Shown here: piece by piece, positions 26,102-35,552 of the stretch
Position numbering within the stretch: position 1 is the stretch's first letter
Layout: every line of letters starts with the position of its first letter
From: Dokdonella_A sp963775445
Lineage (GTDB): Bacteria; Pseudomonadota; Gammaproteobacteria; Xanthomonadales; Rhodanobacteraceae
Reading direction: 5' to 3'
Assembly (NCBI GenBank): GCA_963775445.1
Contig: CAVZIT010000004.1
Span: 1,116,001 to 1,180,000, forward strand
Length of the DNA stretch: 64,000 nt
Position numbers and translations under genes: made by a program
Notes under the pieces: generated by a model
What the model was told of the DNA's origin: nothing
Database searches by the model: none
The model's input: only the letters and a program-made list of their open reading frames with translations

Positions 26102-27754
26102 TCAGGCGCGCGCGAGCGCCTTGTCCACGATCGTTTGAGCCTGATCGATGATCGCACGCAGGTGTTCATCGTTGCGAAAACTCTCCGCATAGATCTTGTA
26201 GATGTCTTCGGTACCCGATGGGCGCGCGGCGAACCAGCCGTTTGCCGTGGACACCTTGATACCGCCGATCGGTTGGTCGTTGCCGGGCGCGCGACTCAGT
26301 ATTTTAGTCACGGGTTCGCCCGCCAGTTGCTCGATGCGGACCCCTTCCGGCGACAACTTCGAGAGTGCCTTCTTCTGCTCTGGTGTGGCGGGCGCCTCGA
26401 TGCGATCGGCGAATGCCTCGCCGAATTCCTGTGTCAGGCGCTGGTACGCCTGTCCCGGATCACTGCCGGTGCGCGCGAGAATCTCTGCTGACAACAGCGC
26501 GGCGGCGATGCCATCCTTGTCGGTGGTCCAGACTGTCCCGTCACGGCCGACGAACGAGGCTCCGGCGCTTTCCTCGCCGCCGAAAGCCAGGTCGCCGTCG
26601 AACAGGCCCTCGACGAACCACTTGAAACCCACCGGCACTTCCACGAGTTGGCGTCCCAGCCGCCGGGCAACGCGATCAATCATGCTGCTCGAAACGACCG
26701 TCTTGCCGATCGCGGCGTCGTTGCGCCAGTCCGGCCGATGCAAAAACAGGTAATCGATTGCAACCGCCAGATAGTGGTTGGCGGGAAGCAGCCCGGTCGA
26801 CTTGGTCACGATGCCGTGGCGATCGTGGTCGGTGTCGCAGGCGAACGCGATGTCATAGCGATCCTTGAGTTCGATCAGTCGCTGCATCGCATACGGCGAG
26901 GAAGGATCCATTCGGATCTGTCCATCCCAATCCACCGTCATGAAGCGGAAGGTCGGGTCGACATCGTCGCTGACCACGTCGAGATCGATGCGGTAATGCT
27001 CGGCGATGCGCGCCCAGAAATGCACGCCTGCGCCGCCGAGCGGATCCACGCCCATGCGGACTCCGTTGCCGCGAATCACATCCATGTCGATGACGCGGGA
27101 AAGATCGCGCACGTACGCATCGATGTAGTCGTGGGTACGCGTTCCGGGCGCCTTGCGGGCCTTGTCCAACGCAATGCGTCGCACGCCGTGCAGATGATGA
27201 TCGAGATAGGCATTGGCGGCCTTTTCGATCCATCCCGTGACCGAGCCGTCGGCCGGCCCGCCGTTGGGGGGGTTGTACTTGAAACCTCCGTTGTCGGGCG
27301 GATTGTGAGACGGCGTGACCACGATGCCATCGGCGACTACGTCGTCGTGCGAGCGGTTATGGCACAGGATCGCATGCGAGATCGTAGGCGTCGGCGTGTA
27401 TTCGCCGTCCGCAGCGATGCGGATCTCGACCCCGTTCGCTGCCAGCACCTCGAGTGCGCTGGCAAACGCAGGTGCCGACAGCGCGTGCGTATCGATGCCG
27501 AGGAACAAGGGTCCTGCGATGCCCTCGCGTTTTCGGTAGTCGCAGATCGCCTGACTGATGGCGAGCACATGGTCCTCGTTGAAGCTGCGTTCAAACGCCG
27601 AGCCGCGGTGGCCGGAGGTACCGAACGCGACACGTTGTGACGCTATTGCCGGATCCGGCCGTTCGCTGAAGTAGCTCGTGACGAGTCGCGGTACGTCGAC
27701 CAGGATCGAGGCCGGCGCGGGTTTGCCGGCCAGCGGACTGATGCGCGCACTCAC
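26102..27754 (-). CDS. pgm: Alpha-D-glucose phosphate-specific phosphoglucomutase
   Basis: A 550-residue enzyme interconverting glucose-1-phosphate and glucose-6-phosphate. The phosphoserine is Ser149 in VVTPSHNPPDNGG. The metal loop is in FACDTDHDRHGIV, the sugar loop is FGGEESAGASF and the phosphate loop is in ARPSGTEDIYKIY. The start is GTG overlapping the pgi stop (GTGA), so it is the last gene of a tal-pgi-pgm string and links glycogen, trehalose or UDP-glucose synthesis to hexose phosphates. Confidence 0.96.
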   Translation of the reverse strand: MSARISPLAGKPAPASILVDVPRLVTSYFSERPDPAIASQRVAFGTSGHRGSAFERSFNEDHVLAISQAICDYRKREGIAGPLFLGIDTHALSAPAFASALEVLAANGVEIRIAADGEYTPTPTISHAILCHNRSHDDVVADGIVVTPSHNPPDNGGFKYNPPNGGPADGSVTGWIEKAANAYLDHHLHGVRRIALDKARKAPGTRTHDYIDAYVRDLSRVIDMDVIRGNGVRMGVDPLGGAGVHFWARIAEHYRIDLDVVSDDVDPTFRFMTVDWDGQIRMDPSSPYAMQRLIELKDRYDIAFACDTDHDRHGIVTKSTGLLPANHYLAVAIDYLFLHRPDWRNDAAIGKTVVSSSMIDRVARRLGRQLVEVPVGFKWFVEGLFDGDLAFGGEESAGASFVGRDGTVWTTDKDGIAAALLSAEILARTGSDPGQAYQRLTQEFGEAFADRIEAPATPEQKKALSKLSPEGVRIEQLAGEPVTKILSRAPGNDQPIGGIKVSTANGWFAARPSGTEDIYKIYAESFRNDEHLRAIIDQAQTIVDKALARA

Positions 27755-29421
27755 TGCGTACCATCCTTGAGCCGGCGATAGCGCCGGATCAGCGCATTGG
27801 TCGAACTGTCGTGTTCGAGCTTCGGCTCTTCGGTGCTTTCGAGTTCGGCAACTGTCCGCTTGGCGAGCACCTTGCCGAGCTCAACGCCCCATTGATCGAA
27901 CGAATCGATATTCCAGATCACGCCCTGCGTGAACACGCTGTGCTCGTACAGCGCAACCAGCGCCCCAAGGGTTTGCGGCGTCAGGCAGTCGGCGAGGATG
28001 GTATTGGTCGGGCGGTTGCCCTCGAACACGCGATGCGGCACCAGCGCCTCGGCCGTTCCTTCGGCGCGTACCTCGTCCGCGGTCTTGCCGAACGCCAGCG
28101 CCTCGGTCTGCGCGATCAGATTCGACATGAGCAAATCATGATGGCGACCGAGCGGATTGAGCGTCTTGCAGAAGCCGATGAAATCGCATGGGATCAGGCG
28201 CGTGCCCTGATGGATCAACTGGTAGAACGAGTGCTGGCCGTTGGTGCCGGGCTCACCCCAGTAGATCGGCCCGGTCGCGTACTCGACGGAATTCCCGTCG
28301 AGCGTCACGTGTTTGCCGTTGCTCTCCATTGTCAGTTGCTGCAGGTACGCCGGAAAGCGCTTGAGATATTGCTCGTAAGGCAGCACCGCGACCGTCGATG
28401 CGCCGAGGAAATCGGTATTCCAGATCGCGAGGAGGCCGAGCAGGGCGGGCAGGTTGCGCTCGAACGGCGTACTTCGAAAGTGCTCGTCCATCGCGTGGAA
28501 CCCGCCGAGCATTTCGCGGAAATGGTCGGCGCCGATCGCGAGCATCGTCGACAGGCCGATGGCCGAATCCATCGAATAGCGCCCGCCGACCCAGTCCCAG
28601 AAACCGAACATGTTGGTCGGGTCGATTCCGAACTTCTCGACTTCGGCTGTATTGGTCGACACGGCCACAAAATGGCGCGCGACGGCCTGCTCGTCTGCCG
28701 GTCCGTCGTCGCCGAGTCCGGCAAGACACCATTGGCGCGCCGAACGCGCGTTGGTCAGCGTCTCCAGCGTCGTGAAGGTTTTCGAGCAGATGACGAACAA
28801 TGTTTCGGCCGCATCGAGATCGCGCGTCGCCTCGACGAAATCGGTGCCGTCGACATTGGAGACGAAACGAAAGCGCATGTCGCGCCGGCTGTAGTGGCGC
28901 AGCGCTTCGTAAGCCATCACCGGCCCGAGATCTGAGCCGCCGATGCCGATGCTGACGACGTTGCGGATGCGCTGGCCGGTATGGCCGCGCCAGTCGCCGT
29001 TGCGTATCTGGTCGCAAAACGCCGCCATTCGATCGAGCACGGAATGCACTTGCGGCACGACATCGTCGCCGTCGACGAAGATCGATGTATTTCGTGGTGC
29101 GCGCAACGCCACATGAAGTACGGCGCGCTCCTCCGTGGTGTTGATTTTCTTGCCGGCGAACATGGCGTCGATGCGTTCGCGCAGGTCGCACTCCGCCGCG
29201 AGTTGCAACAACAAGCGCAACGTCTCAAGCGTGACGCGATTCTTCGAGTAATCGAGATAGAGCCCGGCCGCTTCGACCGCGAGCCGCTCGCCCCGGCTTG
29301 CATCCTCGGCGAAAAGCTCGCGCAGCTGGACATCGGCAATTTCCCGGTGATGCTGCCGCAGCGCTTGCCACGCCGGCATCCGGGTCAGCGCAACGCGCTC
29401 GCATGGCTGGCTCTGGCTCAT
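27751..29421 (-). CDS. pgi: Glucose-6-phosphate isomerase
   Basis: A 556-residue isomerase. Signatures are SIGIGGSDLGPVMAYEAL, the ICSKTFTTLET phosphate loop, the FWDWVGGRYSMDSAIGL segment and the catalytic Glu in GEPGTNGQHSFYQLIHQG. It interconverts glucose-6-phosphate and fructose-6-phosphate, joining the pentose phosphate genes here to glycolysis. It lies three bases after tal and overlaps pgm by four, so the three are almost certainly cotranscribed. Confidence 0.96.
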   Translation of the reverse strand: MSQSQPCERVALTRMPAWQALRQHHREIADVQLRELFAEDASRGERLAVEAAGLYLDYSKNRVTLETLRLLLQLAAECDLRERIDAMFAGKKINTTEERAVLHVALRAPRNTSIFVDGDDVVPQVHSVLDRMAAFCDQIRNGDWRGHTGQRIRNVVSIGIGGSDLGPVMAYEALRHYSRRDMRFRFVSNVDGTDFVEATRDLDAAETLFVICSKTFTTLETLTNARSARQWCLAGLGDDGPADEQAVARHFVAVSTNTAEVEKFGIDPTNMFGFWDWVGGRYSMDSAIGLSTMLAIGADHFREMLGGFHAMDEHFRSTPFERNLPALLGLLAIWNTDFLGASTVAVLPYEQYLKRFPAYLQQLTMESNGKHVTLDGNSVEYATGPIYWGEPGTNGQHSFYQLIHQGTRLIPCDFIGFCKTLNPLGRHHDLLMSNLIAQTEALAFGKTADEVRAEGTAEALVPHRVFEGNRPTNTILADCLTPQTLGALVALYEHSVFTQGVIWNIDSFDQWGVELGKVLAKRTVAELESTEEPKLEHDSSTNALIRRYRRLKDGTQ

Positions 29422-29424
29422 GCC

Positions 29425-30513
29425 TCAAGCACTCGCAGTTGTCAGGCGCCGGCCTTCCGACGCAATGCAATCCATCAATTCATGCCACGACTTGCTGAAC
29501 TTGTCGGCACCTTCGCGTTGGAGCGTTTCCGCGAGCGCCGCCTCATCCACGCCCGCGCGATTGAACTCGGCGATGACCGCCTCGGCATCTCCTCCGTCAT
29601 CTCTCAGCGCGACTTTTGCGCTGTCGTGTTCGGCGAATGCGAGCAGGGTCTTGTCCGGCATGGTGTTGATCGTATCCGGCGCGGCGAGCGCATCGACGTA
29701 CAGCGTAACCGATGCGTTCTTGTCCTTGGTCCCGGTGCTGGCCCACAGCAGCCGTTGCGGTTTGGCGCCCGCGTCAGCGAGCTTGCGCCAGCGCGCGGAG
29801 ACCAGCAACTCGCGATAGGCCTTGTACGTGCGCTTGGCGATTGCGATACCGAGGCGATTCCTGAGTTCTTCCGGCACCTTGTCCTCGACCGCAACATCCC
29901 AGCGGCTGACGAACAGCGATGCGACCGAACCGACAGATGGATCGAGCCCGGCAGCGATGCGCCTCTCGACACCGCGCATGAAGGCCTCGGCTGCCGCAAG
30001 ATACTGCTCGCACGAAAACAGCAGCGTGACGTTGACCGGCACGCCCGCAAAGATCGACTCCTCGATCGCCGGAATACCCGCAGGCGTGCCCGGTATCTTG
30101 ATGAAGAGATTCGATCTGCCGGCCCGTGCATGCAAATCCGCGGCTGCGTCGATGGTCTTTTGGGTATCGTCGGCCAGGAGCGGCGAGACTTCGAGCGAGA
30201 CCCAGCCATCGACGCCATCGGTTGCCTTGTGAATCCCGGCGAACAGGTCGGCCGCCCGCCTCAGGTCTTCCATTTCGATCTCGACGAACAACGCCTCGCC
30301 GGATTTTCCGGCCTCGGTCTTTTCGCGGATCGCGTCGTCGTAAGTCTCGGAGTCCTTGATCGCGTGGTTGAAGATGGTCGGATTGGACGTAAGTCCCGTG
30401 ATGGAAAGCTCGGTGACATAGCGCTTCAGTGTGCCGTCATCGAGCATTTCGCGCGTGATGTTGTCGAGCCACAGGCTCTGTCCGAGGTCGTGCAATTGGC
30501 GCGTGGCTTTCAT
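29425..30513 (-). CDS. tal: Transaldolase
   Basis: A 362-residue transaldolase of the longer, monofunctional type. It has SITGLTSNPTIFNHAI near the N-terminus and Schiff-base Lys139 in NLFIKIPGTPAGIPAIEE. It transfers dihydroxyacetone units between sedoheptulose-7-phosphate and glyceraldehyde-3-phosphate. The ATG has AGGAG five bases upstream. It is the first gene of the tal-pgi-pgm operon; the 534 bases upstream hold a repeat and the promoter. Confidence 0.95.
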   Translation of the reverse strand: MKATRQLHDLGQSLWLDNITREMLDDGTLKRYVTELSITGLTSNPTIFNHAIKDSETYDDAIREKTEAGKSGEALFVEIEMEDLRRAADLFAGIHKATDGVDGWVSLEVSPLLADDTQKTIDAAADLHARAGRSNLFIKIPGTPAGIPAIEESIFAGVPVNVTLLFSCEQYLAAAEAFMRGVERRIAAGLDPSVGSVASLFVSRWDVAVEDKVPEELRNRLGIAIAKRTYKAYRELLVSARWRKLADAGAKPQRLLWASTGTKDKNASVTLYVDALAAPDTINTMPDKTLLAFAEHDSAKVALRDDGGDAEAVIAEFNRAGVDEAALAETLQREGADKFSKSWHELMDCIASEGRRLTTASA

Positions 30514-31047
30514 GGAGTCTCCTGATGCGGGAATTATTCCTGCGATGATGGCGGGTGACGCCGGAACGGCGGCGTAACGGGGACGGCGAATTCGCGTCGC
30601 GGTACTGGTCTGAGTCGCTTGCGGGTCAATGGTTCGATTTTGGTATGCATCGTGTCTTTCGCAGAGCCTTCTTCTGCTGCATGCAATGTATTCGCGAGGT
30701 TCCGCTCGCCTCAGCGGCGAGCGGGTTCCTTCCGCCAGCGCCCGCCATGCTCGGCACCGCCTGTGGCGCCTGGATCAAAAAGCAGTCGGCTGACGCCGTT
30801 GCACTTGATTCTGGGTCCCGTGGGTGGCAGTTGGCGGTGGACGGAAAGCCCAGAGGGGCGACGCAAAGGTTCGCACCGATTCCGACGCCAGGCGAGGAAT
30901 GGCCTGTCGTCGGAACCCGGCCCCCGCCGCGCACCTTCGGCTGGCCCTCTCTCTCGTTGCGAATGCATCGCATCAGGCGGGGAGCAGACATGTTGAGGAA
31001 CGCACGTTGCTGCGGCGAACGGAGCACCCGCAGCACCGTTCGTTGCA
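30514..31047. other. Intergenic region with dispersed repeat
   Basis: A 534-base gap without a credible gene. Reading frames exist but their translation looks like random GC-rich sequence. It contains a perfect nine-base hairpin CCGCTCGCC-tcagc-GGCGAGCGG at 30702-30724. Further on are short blocks (ATGCTCGGCACCG, GGATCAAaA, TGGGTCCCG) also present in the same order at 43773-44278. The tal promoter must lie near its left end. Confidence 0.6.
30702..30835. repeat. Composite intergenic repeat, copy 1
   Basis: The hairpin stem at 30702-30724 differs from its counterpart at 43897-43919 only in the outermost pair, C-G here and T-A there, so pairing is preserved. Downstream blocks shared with the second copy are ATGCTCGGCACCG, GGATCAAaA and TGGGTCCCG. 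Confidence 0.6.
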
Positions 31048-31725
31048 TCAGGTGACGGGGGCTAAAGCGTCCGGATCCAAACCGATCAGGTCGCCTATGT
31101 GCTCGATCGTCACATCGGGCAGCGCGTGAACGGCGACTTCCGCGGCATCGCGGGCGTAATGACCCTGGCGCACCAAGACGGTCGTCAGTTGCTCTCCCAT
31201 CGCCTGTTTCATTGCGTCGAGGAGGCGTGGCTTGTCGTCCACCATCACGTAATGCGATGCGGGAAATCGCGCGCGCAAGCCGGCAATTTCGCGTTCCTTG
31301 TGCAACGTCAACATGACGCGTCCCTTTACGGCGTCCCAGAGGCCGGAGCGTTTTATCTTGTGTGGCTGGAACACGATATCGCCGTCGGAAAGGATTGCCG
31401 GGAGAGTCCACCGGCCGAGATCCTCAATGACCTCGAGTGCGCGCGGATACAGAAGTTCGGCGAACGGATACTCGAGAACAAAGTTGGAGAGGGCTGCAAG
31501 CGTCGCAATATCGGGGCATTCCGCGCGATAGCGCTGCAGCGCACCGAGATAATCGGCATAACCGGTGTCTTCGCGCAGTTTTTCGTAGAGCGTCCAGTAA
31601 CGGTCGCGGCCGCTATCGCCGAAGTCGCGCGCCAGCCGCTCGCCGAGATCCTCGGCGAAGCGGTCGTTGTCGAGGAGCGTGTTGTCGATGTCGAGCAGGA
31701 CAACGCGGTCATTCGCGCCGCTCAC
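31048..31725 (-). CDS. HAD-superfamily hydrolase
   Basis: A 225-residue phosphatase-like protein. HAD motif I is LLDIDNTLLDND, motif II is around ILSDGD, and motif IV is HYVMVDDKPRLLDA. A helical cap (roughly residues 20-90) lies between. The substrate cannot be told; phosphoglycolate or sugar-phosphate phosphatases are possible. The start is GTG overlapping the zwf stop (GTGA), so it is cotranscribed with zwf, which favours a sugar phosphate substrate by inference only. Confidence 0.82.
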   Translation of the reverse strand: MSGANDRVVLLDIDNTLLDNDRFAEDLGERLARDFGDSGRDRYWTLYEKLREDTGYADYLGALQRYRAECPDIATLAALSNFVLEYPFAELLYPRALEVIEDLGRWTLPAILSDGDIVFQPHKIKRSGLWDAVKGRVMLTLHKEREIAGLRARFPASHYVMVDDKPRLLDAMKQAMGEQLTTVLVRQGHYARDAAEVAVHALPDVTIEHIGDLIGLDPDALAPVT

Positions 31726-33110
31726 TGCGCCGGATCCGGTTTTGGATCGTGCCAGCCTTCCTCGCTCGCAACGATGTCCCGCGCGTTCTTCGGTCCCCAT
31801 GTGCCGGGCTCGTAGGTGCCGACCGGCGTCGCGTCGCCGAGCACCGGATCGACGATGCGCCAGGCAGCCTCGATGCTGTCGTCGCGACCGAATAACGCGG
31901 GATCGCCGCGCAGCGCGTCCGCGAGCAGTCGCTCGTACGGTTGCGCGTGCGCGATGGCGTTCTTGTGCTGAGCGACCAGCTCCACGGGTTCGCCCTTCAT
32001 CGCTTCGCCCGGTACTTTCACACGGGCGTCGATCGAAATCACGACCTGCGGACTCAGGCGAAAGCGAATGGTGTTTGACTGCTCCGGGCGAAGGTCGTCG
32101 AACACCGACAGCGGCGGACACTTGAGATCGACCACGACCTCGGTGGCCGTGATCGGCAAGCACTTGCCGGCGCGAATGTAGAACGGCACTCCGGCCCAGC
32201 GCCAGGTATCGATATGCAGGCGCACTGCGGCGAAGGTTTCGACGTCCGAATCCTTTGCGACGCCGGCCTCGTCGCGGTAGCCGCGAAACTGCCCGCGCAC
32301 CACTTCCGCCGGATCGAGCGGACGCATCGCGCGCAGCAGGCGCAGCTTCTCCGCGCGCATCGCATCGGGATCGTCGCCCACCGGCGCCTCCATTGCGAGC
32401 AGCACCAGCACCTGCAGCATGTGGTTCTGGATCACGTCGCGGATCGCGCCGACTTCCTCGTAGAAATTGCCACGGCCCTCGACGCCGAATTTCTCGGCCA
32501 TCGTGATCTGCACGCTGTCGACGTAGTCGCGGTTCCAGACCGGTTCAAGGAAAGTGTTGGCAAACCGGAAATACAACAGGTTCTGAACAGGCTCCTTGCC
32601 GAGATAGTGATCGATGCGGAAGATCGATTGTTCGGCGAATATGCGATGCAGCACGTCGTTCAATTCGCGTGCGGAGGCCAGATTGCGGCCGAACGGCTTT
32701 TCGACGACCACGCGCGCATCCTTCGCGCAGCCGGACTTGCCGAGGAATTGCACCACGGGCTCGAATACGCTCGGAGGAATCGCGAGATAGTGCAGCGGAC
32801 GCCTGGCGTGACCGAGCACGTCGCGCAAACGGCGATACGTGTCCTCCTCGCGGTAATCCCCGTCCACATACTTGAGGAGGCTCGACAACTTGTCGAAGGC
32901 GTCCTGATCGACGCCACCGTGCTCCTCCAGGCTTTTGTGGGCGCGCTCGCGCAGGCGTTCGATGCCCCAGCCCGACCGCGCGACGCCGACGATCGGAATA
33001 TCGAAACCCCGACGCTGGATCATTGCCTGCAGTGCCGGGAAGATCTGCTTGTAGGCGAGATCGCCCGTCGCACCAAAGAACACGAAAGCATCGGAATGGG
33101 GTTGACTCAT
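31722..33110 (-). CDS. zwf: Glucose-6-phosphate 1-dehydrogenase
   Basis: A 462-residue enzyme, the entry to the oxidative pentose phosphate pathway. The nucleotide motif is FFGATGDLAYKQIFPAL. The substrate-binding and catalytic region is RIDHYLGKEPVQNLLYFRFAN. FYIRAGKCLP lies in the C-terminal domain. I chose ATG 33110 (MSQPHSD), which has AAGGA eight bases upstream; an upstream start would add only eight residues. It diverges from tkt and overlaps the HAD gene. Confidence 0.95.
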   Translation of the reverse strand: MSQPHSDAFVFFGATGDLAYKQIFPALQAMIQRRGFDIPIVGVARSGWGIERLRERAHKSLEEHGGVDQDAFDKLSSLLKYVDGDYREEDTYRRLRDVLGHARRPLHYLAIPPSVFEPVVQFLGKSGCAKDARVVVEKPFGRNLASARELNDVLHRIFAEQSIFRIDHYLGKEPVQNLLYFRFANTFLEPVWNRDYVDSVQITMAEKFGVEGRGNFYEEVGAIRDVIQNHMLQVLVLLAMEAPVGDDPDAMRAEKLRLLRAMRPLDPAEVVRGQFRGYRDEAGVAKDSDVETFAAVRLHIDTWRWAGVPFYIRAGKCLPITATEVVVDLKCPPLSVFDDLRPEQSNTIRFRLSPQVVISIDARVKVPGEAMKGEPVELVAQHKNAIAHAQPYERLLADALRGDPALFGRDDSIEAAWRIVDPVLGDATPVGTYEPGTWGPKNARDIVASEEGWHDPKPDPAQ

Positions 33111-33390
33111 GGCGTTTGTCCTTGTGGGTTGCACGCGCGCAGTTCGCTATGATGCCTTGGCGACGGCGACTTGCCTTAATGGATACGAAGGGCCCTGCGC
33201 AAGCGAACTGCGCCTGGGAATCCCAAGGGTATAACCTTCGTGCCAGCGGCGTCGGCTGGCGCGTGTCGCCGTGCGACAATTCGTGCCGCGCTCGGACATT
33301 CGCCATCCTGTCGGCAAATACGATACCCGGCTGCATCGGTTCGGTTCCCGCGGTCCGCGTGGTCGCGAATTTCCATTCCAAGGAGATTTT

Positions 33391-35463
33391 ATGAATTCCG
33401 CTTCATCGAGCAGGCCTGCGTTCACCGACATCGACGAGCTGTGCGTCAACACCATCCGGTTTCTTTCCATCGATGCGGTGCAAAAGGCCGACAGCGGCCA
33501 TCCGGGATTGCCGCTCGATGCCGCGCCAATGGGATACGTGTTGTGGACGCGCTTTCTCAAGCACGATCCGGCCGATCCGCAATGGTTCGACCGCGATCGC
33601 TTCGTGCTCTCGGCCGGACACGGGTCGATGCTCCTGTACAGCTTGCTGCACTTGACCGGCTACGATCTGTCGCTCGATGACATCAAGCAGTTCCGGCAGA
33701 TGGGAAGCGCGACTCCGGGGCACCCCGAGCGCGGCCATACGCCCGGCGTCGAAACCACCACCGGACCACTGGGCCAGGGTTTCGCCAACGCCGTCGGCAT
33801 GGCGATCGCCGAGGCGCAACTCGCCGCCTGCTACAACAAACCCGACCACAAGGTCATCGATCATCACACATGGGTGATCGCGAGCGATGGCGACCTGATG
33901 GAAGGCGTGGACGCCGAGGCGGCGTCGCTTGCCGGGCACCTCAAACTCGGCAAACTGATCTGCCTTTACGACGATAACCACGTCACGCTCGCCGCCGGCA
34001 CGGATATCACGTTCAGTGAGGATATCAATGGCCGTTTCGACGCCTACGGCTGGCACACCCAGACGATTCTCGATGGTAACGACCTCGCGGCGCTTGATGC
34101 CGCATTGCGCGCAGCGCGCGCCGAAACCGGGAAGCCTTCCCTGATACGGGTGCGCACGCACCTGGGCTACGGTTCTCCGCTGCAGGACAGTTTCAAGGCG
34201 CACGGCTCGCCGCTGGGCAAGGACAACGTGCGCGCGACCAAGGAAAAACTTGGTTGGCCGACCGAGCCAGCGTTTCTGGTGCCGAAGGCAGCCGCCGCGC
34301 ATTTCCACGAGGCCGTCGAGCCGAACAAGGCGCTGCATTCGGAGTGGGACAAGGTGCTCGCAGCGTATCGACAGGCATATCCCGACCTCGCCGAGGAATT
34401 GCTCGCGCGCATCGGAGCGCGCCTGCCGAAAGGTTGGGACGCGGATATCCCGACGTTCGAGACCGATGCGAAGGGTATCGCGACGCGAGTCGCCTCGGGC
34501 AAGGTCATGAATGCGATGGCGCCGCATCTTCCGGCGCTCATCGGCGGATCGGCCGATCTCGATCCGTCCACGTTTACCGCGCTGGAAGGATTCGGCGATT
34601 TCGCGCCCGGGCCGGCGTCCGAGGGCGACAATCAGGGCGAGGCCGGCGGCGGCTGGAGTTACGCGGGACGCAACCTGCATTTCGGCGTACGCGAACACGC
34701 GATGGGATCGATCTGCAATGGACTTGCCGCGCATGGCGGCAGCATTCCCTATTGCGCGACATTCCTGATCTTTTCGGATTACATGCGCCCGCCGATGCGA
34801 CTCGCCGCGCTGATGAAGCTGCACGTTGCGTACGTGTTCACGCACGACAGCATTTCGCTCGGTGAAGACGGCCCCACGCACCAGCCGGTCGAGCAACTGG
34901 CCAACCTGCGCGCGGTTCCACGTCTGACCGTGATTCGCCCGGCCGACGCCAACGAGACCGCCGTTGCATGGCGCGTCGCGGTGGAGCGCGGCGATTCGCC
35001 GGTTGCCTTGGCGCTGAGCCGGCAAAAGGTGCCGACGCTCGATCGCGGCAAATACGCCAGCGCGGATGGGCTGCGTCGCGGCGCCTACGTCCTGTCCGAT
35101 TCGAAGGGCAAGTCCCCCGAACTCATCCTCATCGCAACGGGTTCGGAAGTCGGTCTCGCGCTCGACGCGGCGGAAAAGCTGGCAGGCGAGGGCACTGCCG
35201 TGCGCGTGGTTTCGATGCCGAGCTGGGATCTGTTCGACGAGCAATCGCGCGACTACCGCGACGAGGTGCTGCCGCCGTCCGTTCACGCGCGGCTCGCGAT
35301 CGAAGCCGGATTGCCGCAGGGTTGGCACCGCTACGTTGGTGATCGCGGGGACATGCTCGGCGTGACCGATTTCGGCATGTCGGCGCCGGGCGACGAGATC
35401 CTGCGTGAACGCGGATTCACCGTCGAGAACGTCTGCAAACGCGCGAAGGCCCTTTTGCGATAA
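33391..35463 (+). CDS. tkt: Transketolase
   Basis: A 690-residue thiamine-diphosphate enzyme moving two-carbon ketol units in the pentose phosphate pathway. Visible are GHPGLPLDAAPMGYVLW, the cofactor region GHGSMLLYSLLHLTGY, the ThDP motif GDLMEGVDAEAASLAG ending near DDNHVT, and GVREHAMGSICNGLA with the catalytic Glu. THDSIGxGEDGPTHQP is present as HDSISLGEDGPTHQP. A near-perfect AAGGAG lies six bases before the ATG. A stem-loop follows the stop. Confidence 0.97.
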   Translation: MNSASSSRPAFTDIDELCVNTIRFLSIDAVQKADSGHPGLPLDAAPMGYVLWTRFLKHDPADPQWFDRDRFVLSAGHGSMLLYSLLHLTGYDLSLDDIKQFRQMGSATPGHPERGHTPGVETTTGPLGQGFANAVGMAIAEAQLAACYNKPDHKVIDHHTWVIASDGDLMEGVDAEAASLAGHLKLGKLICLYDDNHVTLAAGTDITFSEDINGRFDAYGWHTQTILDGNDLAALDAALRAARAETGKPSLIRVRTHLGYGSPLQDSFKAHGSPLGKDNVRATKEKLGWPTEPAFLVPKAAAAHFHEAVEPNKALHSEWDKVLAAYRQAYPDLAEELLARIGARLPKGWDADIPTFETDAKGIATRVASGKVMNAMAPHLPALIGGSADLDPSTFTALEGFGDFAPGPASEGDNQGEAGGGWSYAGRNLHFGVREHAMGSICNGLAAHGGSIPYCATFLIFSDYMRPPMRLAALMKLHVAYVFTHDSISLGEDGPTHQPVEQLANLRAVPRLTVIRPADANETAVAWRVAVERGDSPVALALSRQKVPTLDRGKYASADGLRRGAYVLSDSKGKSPELILIATGSEVGLALDAAEKLAGEGTAVRVVSMPSWDLFDEQSRDYRDEVLPPSVHARLAIEAGLPQGWHRYVGDRGDMLGVTDFGMSAPGDEILRERGFTVENVCKRAKALLR

Positions 35464-35468
35464 ACGAA

Positions 35469-35488
35469 GCGGGCCGTTTCCGGCCCGC
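35469..35488 (+). terminator. Terminator-like stem-loop after tkt
   Basis: GCGGGCC and GGCCCGC form a perfect seven-base stem around GTTTCC, five bases after the tkt stop. The T-run is weak (CTCTC), so it may act with Rho or only protect the transcript end. Confidence 0.6.
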
Positions 35489-35552
35489 TCTCGGCAGCGA
35501 ATCAGTCATTGTTCCTGATTCCGCGCTGCGCCTGATCCACGGCGGCGCTGTT

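Noticed and set aside
30555..31055. A 166-codon open frame in the tal-HAD gap
   Set aside because: It has no ribosome site, its composition is unlike neighbouring genes, and it overlaps a dispersed repeat.
33403..35328. A 641-codon open frame antisense to tkt
   Set aside because: The sense strand is an unmistakable transketolase, and the antisense translation is low-complexity Arg/Gln/His-rich.
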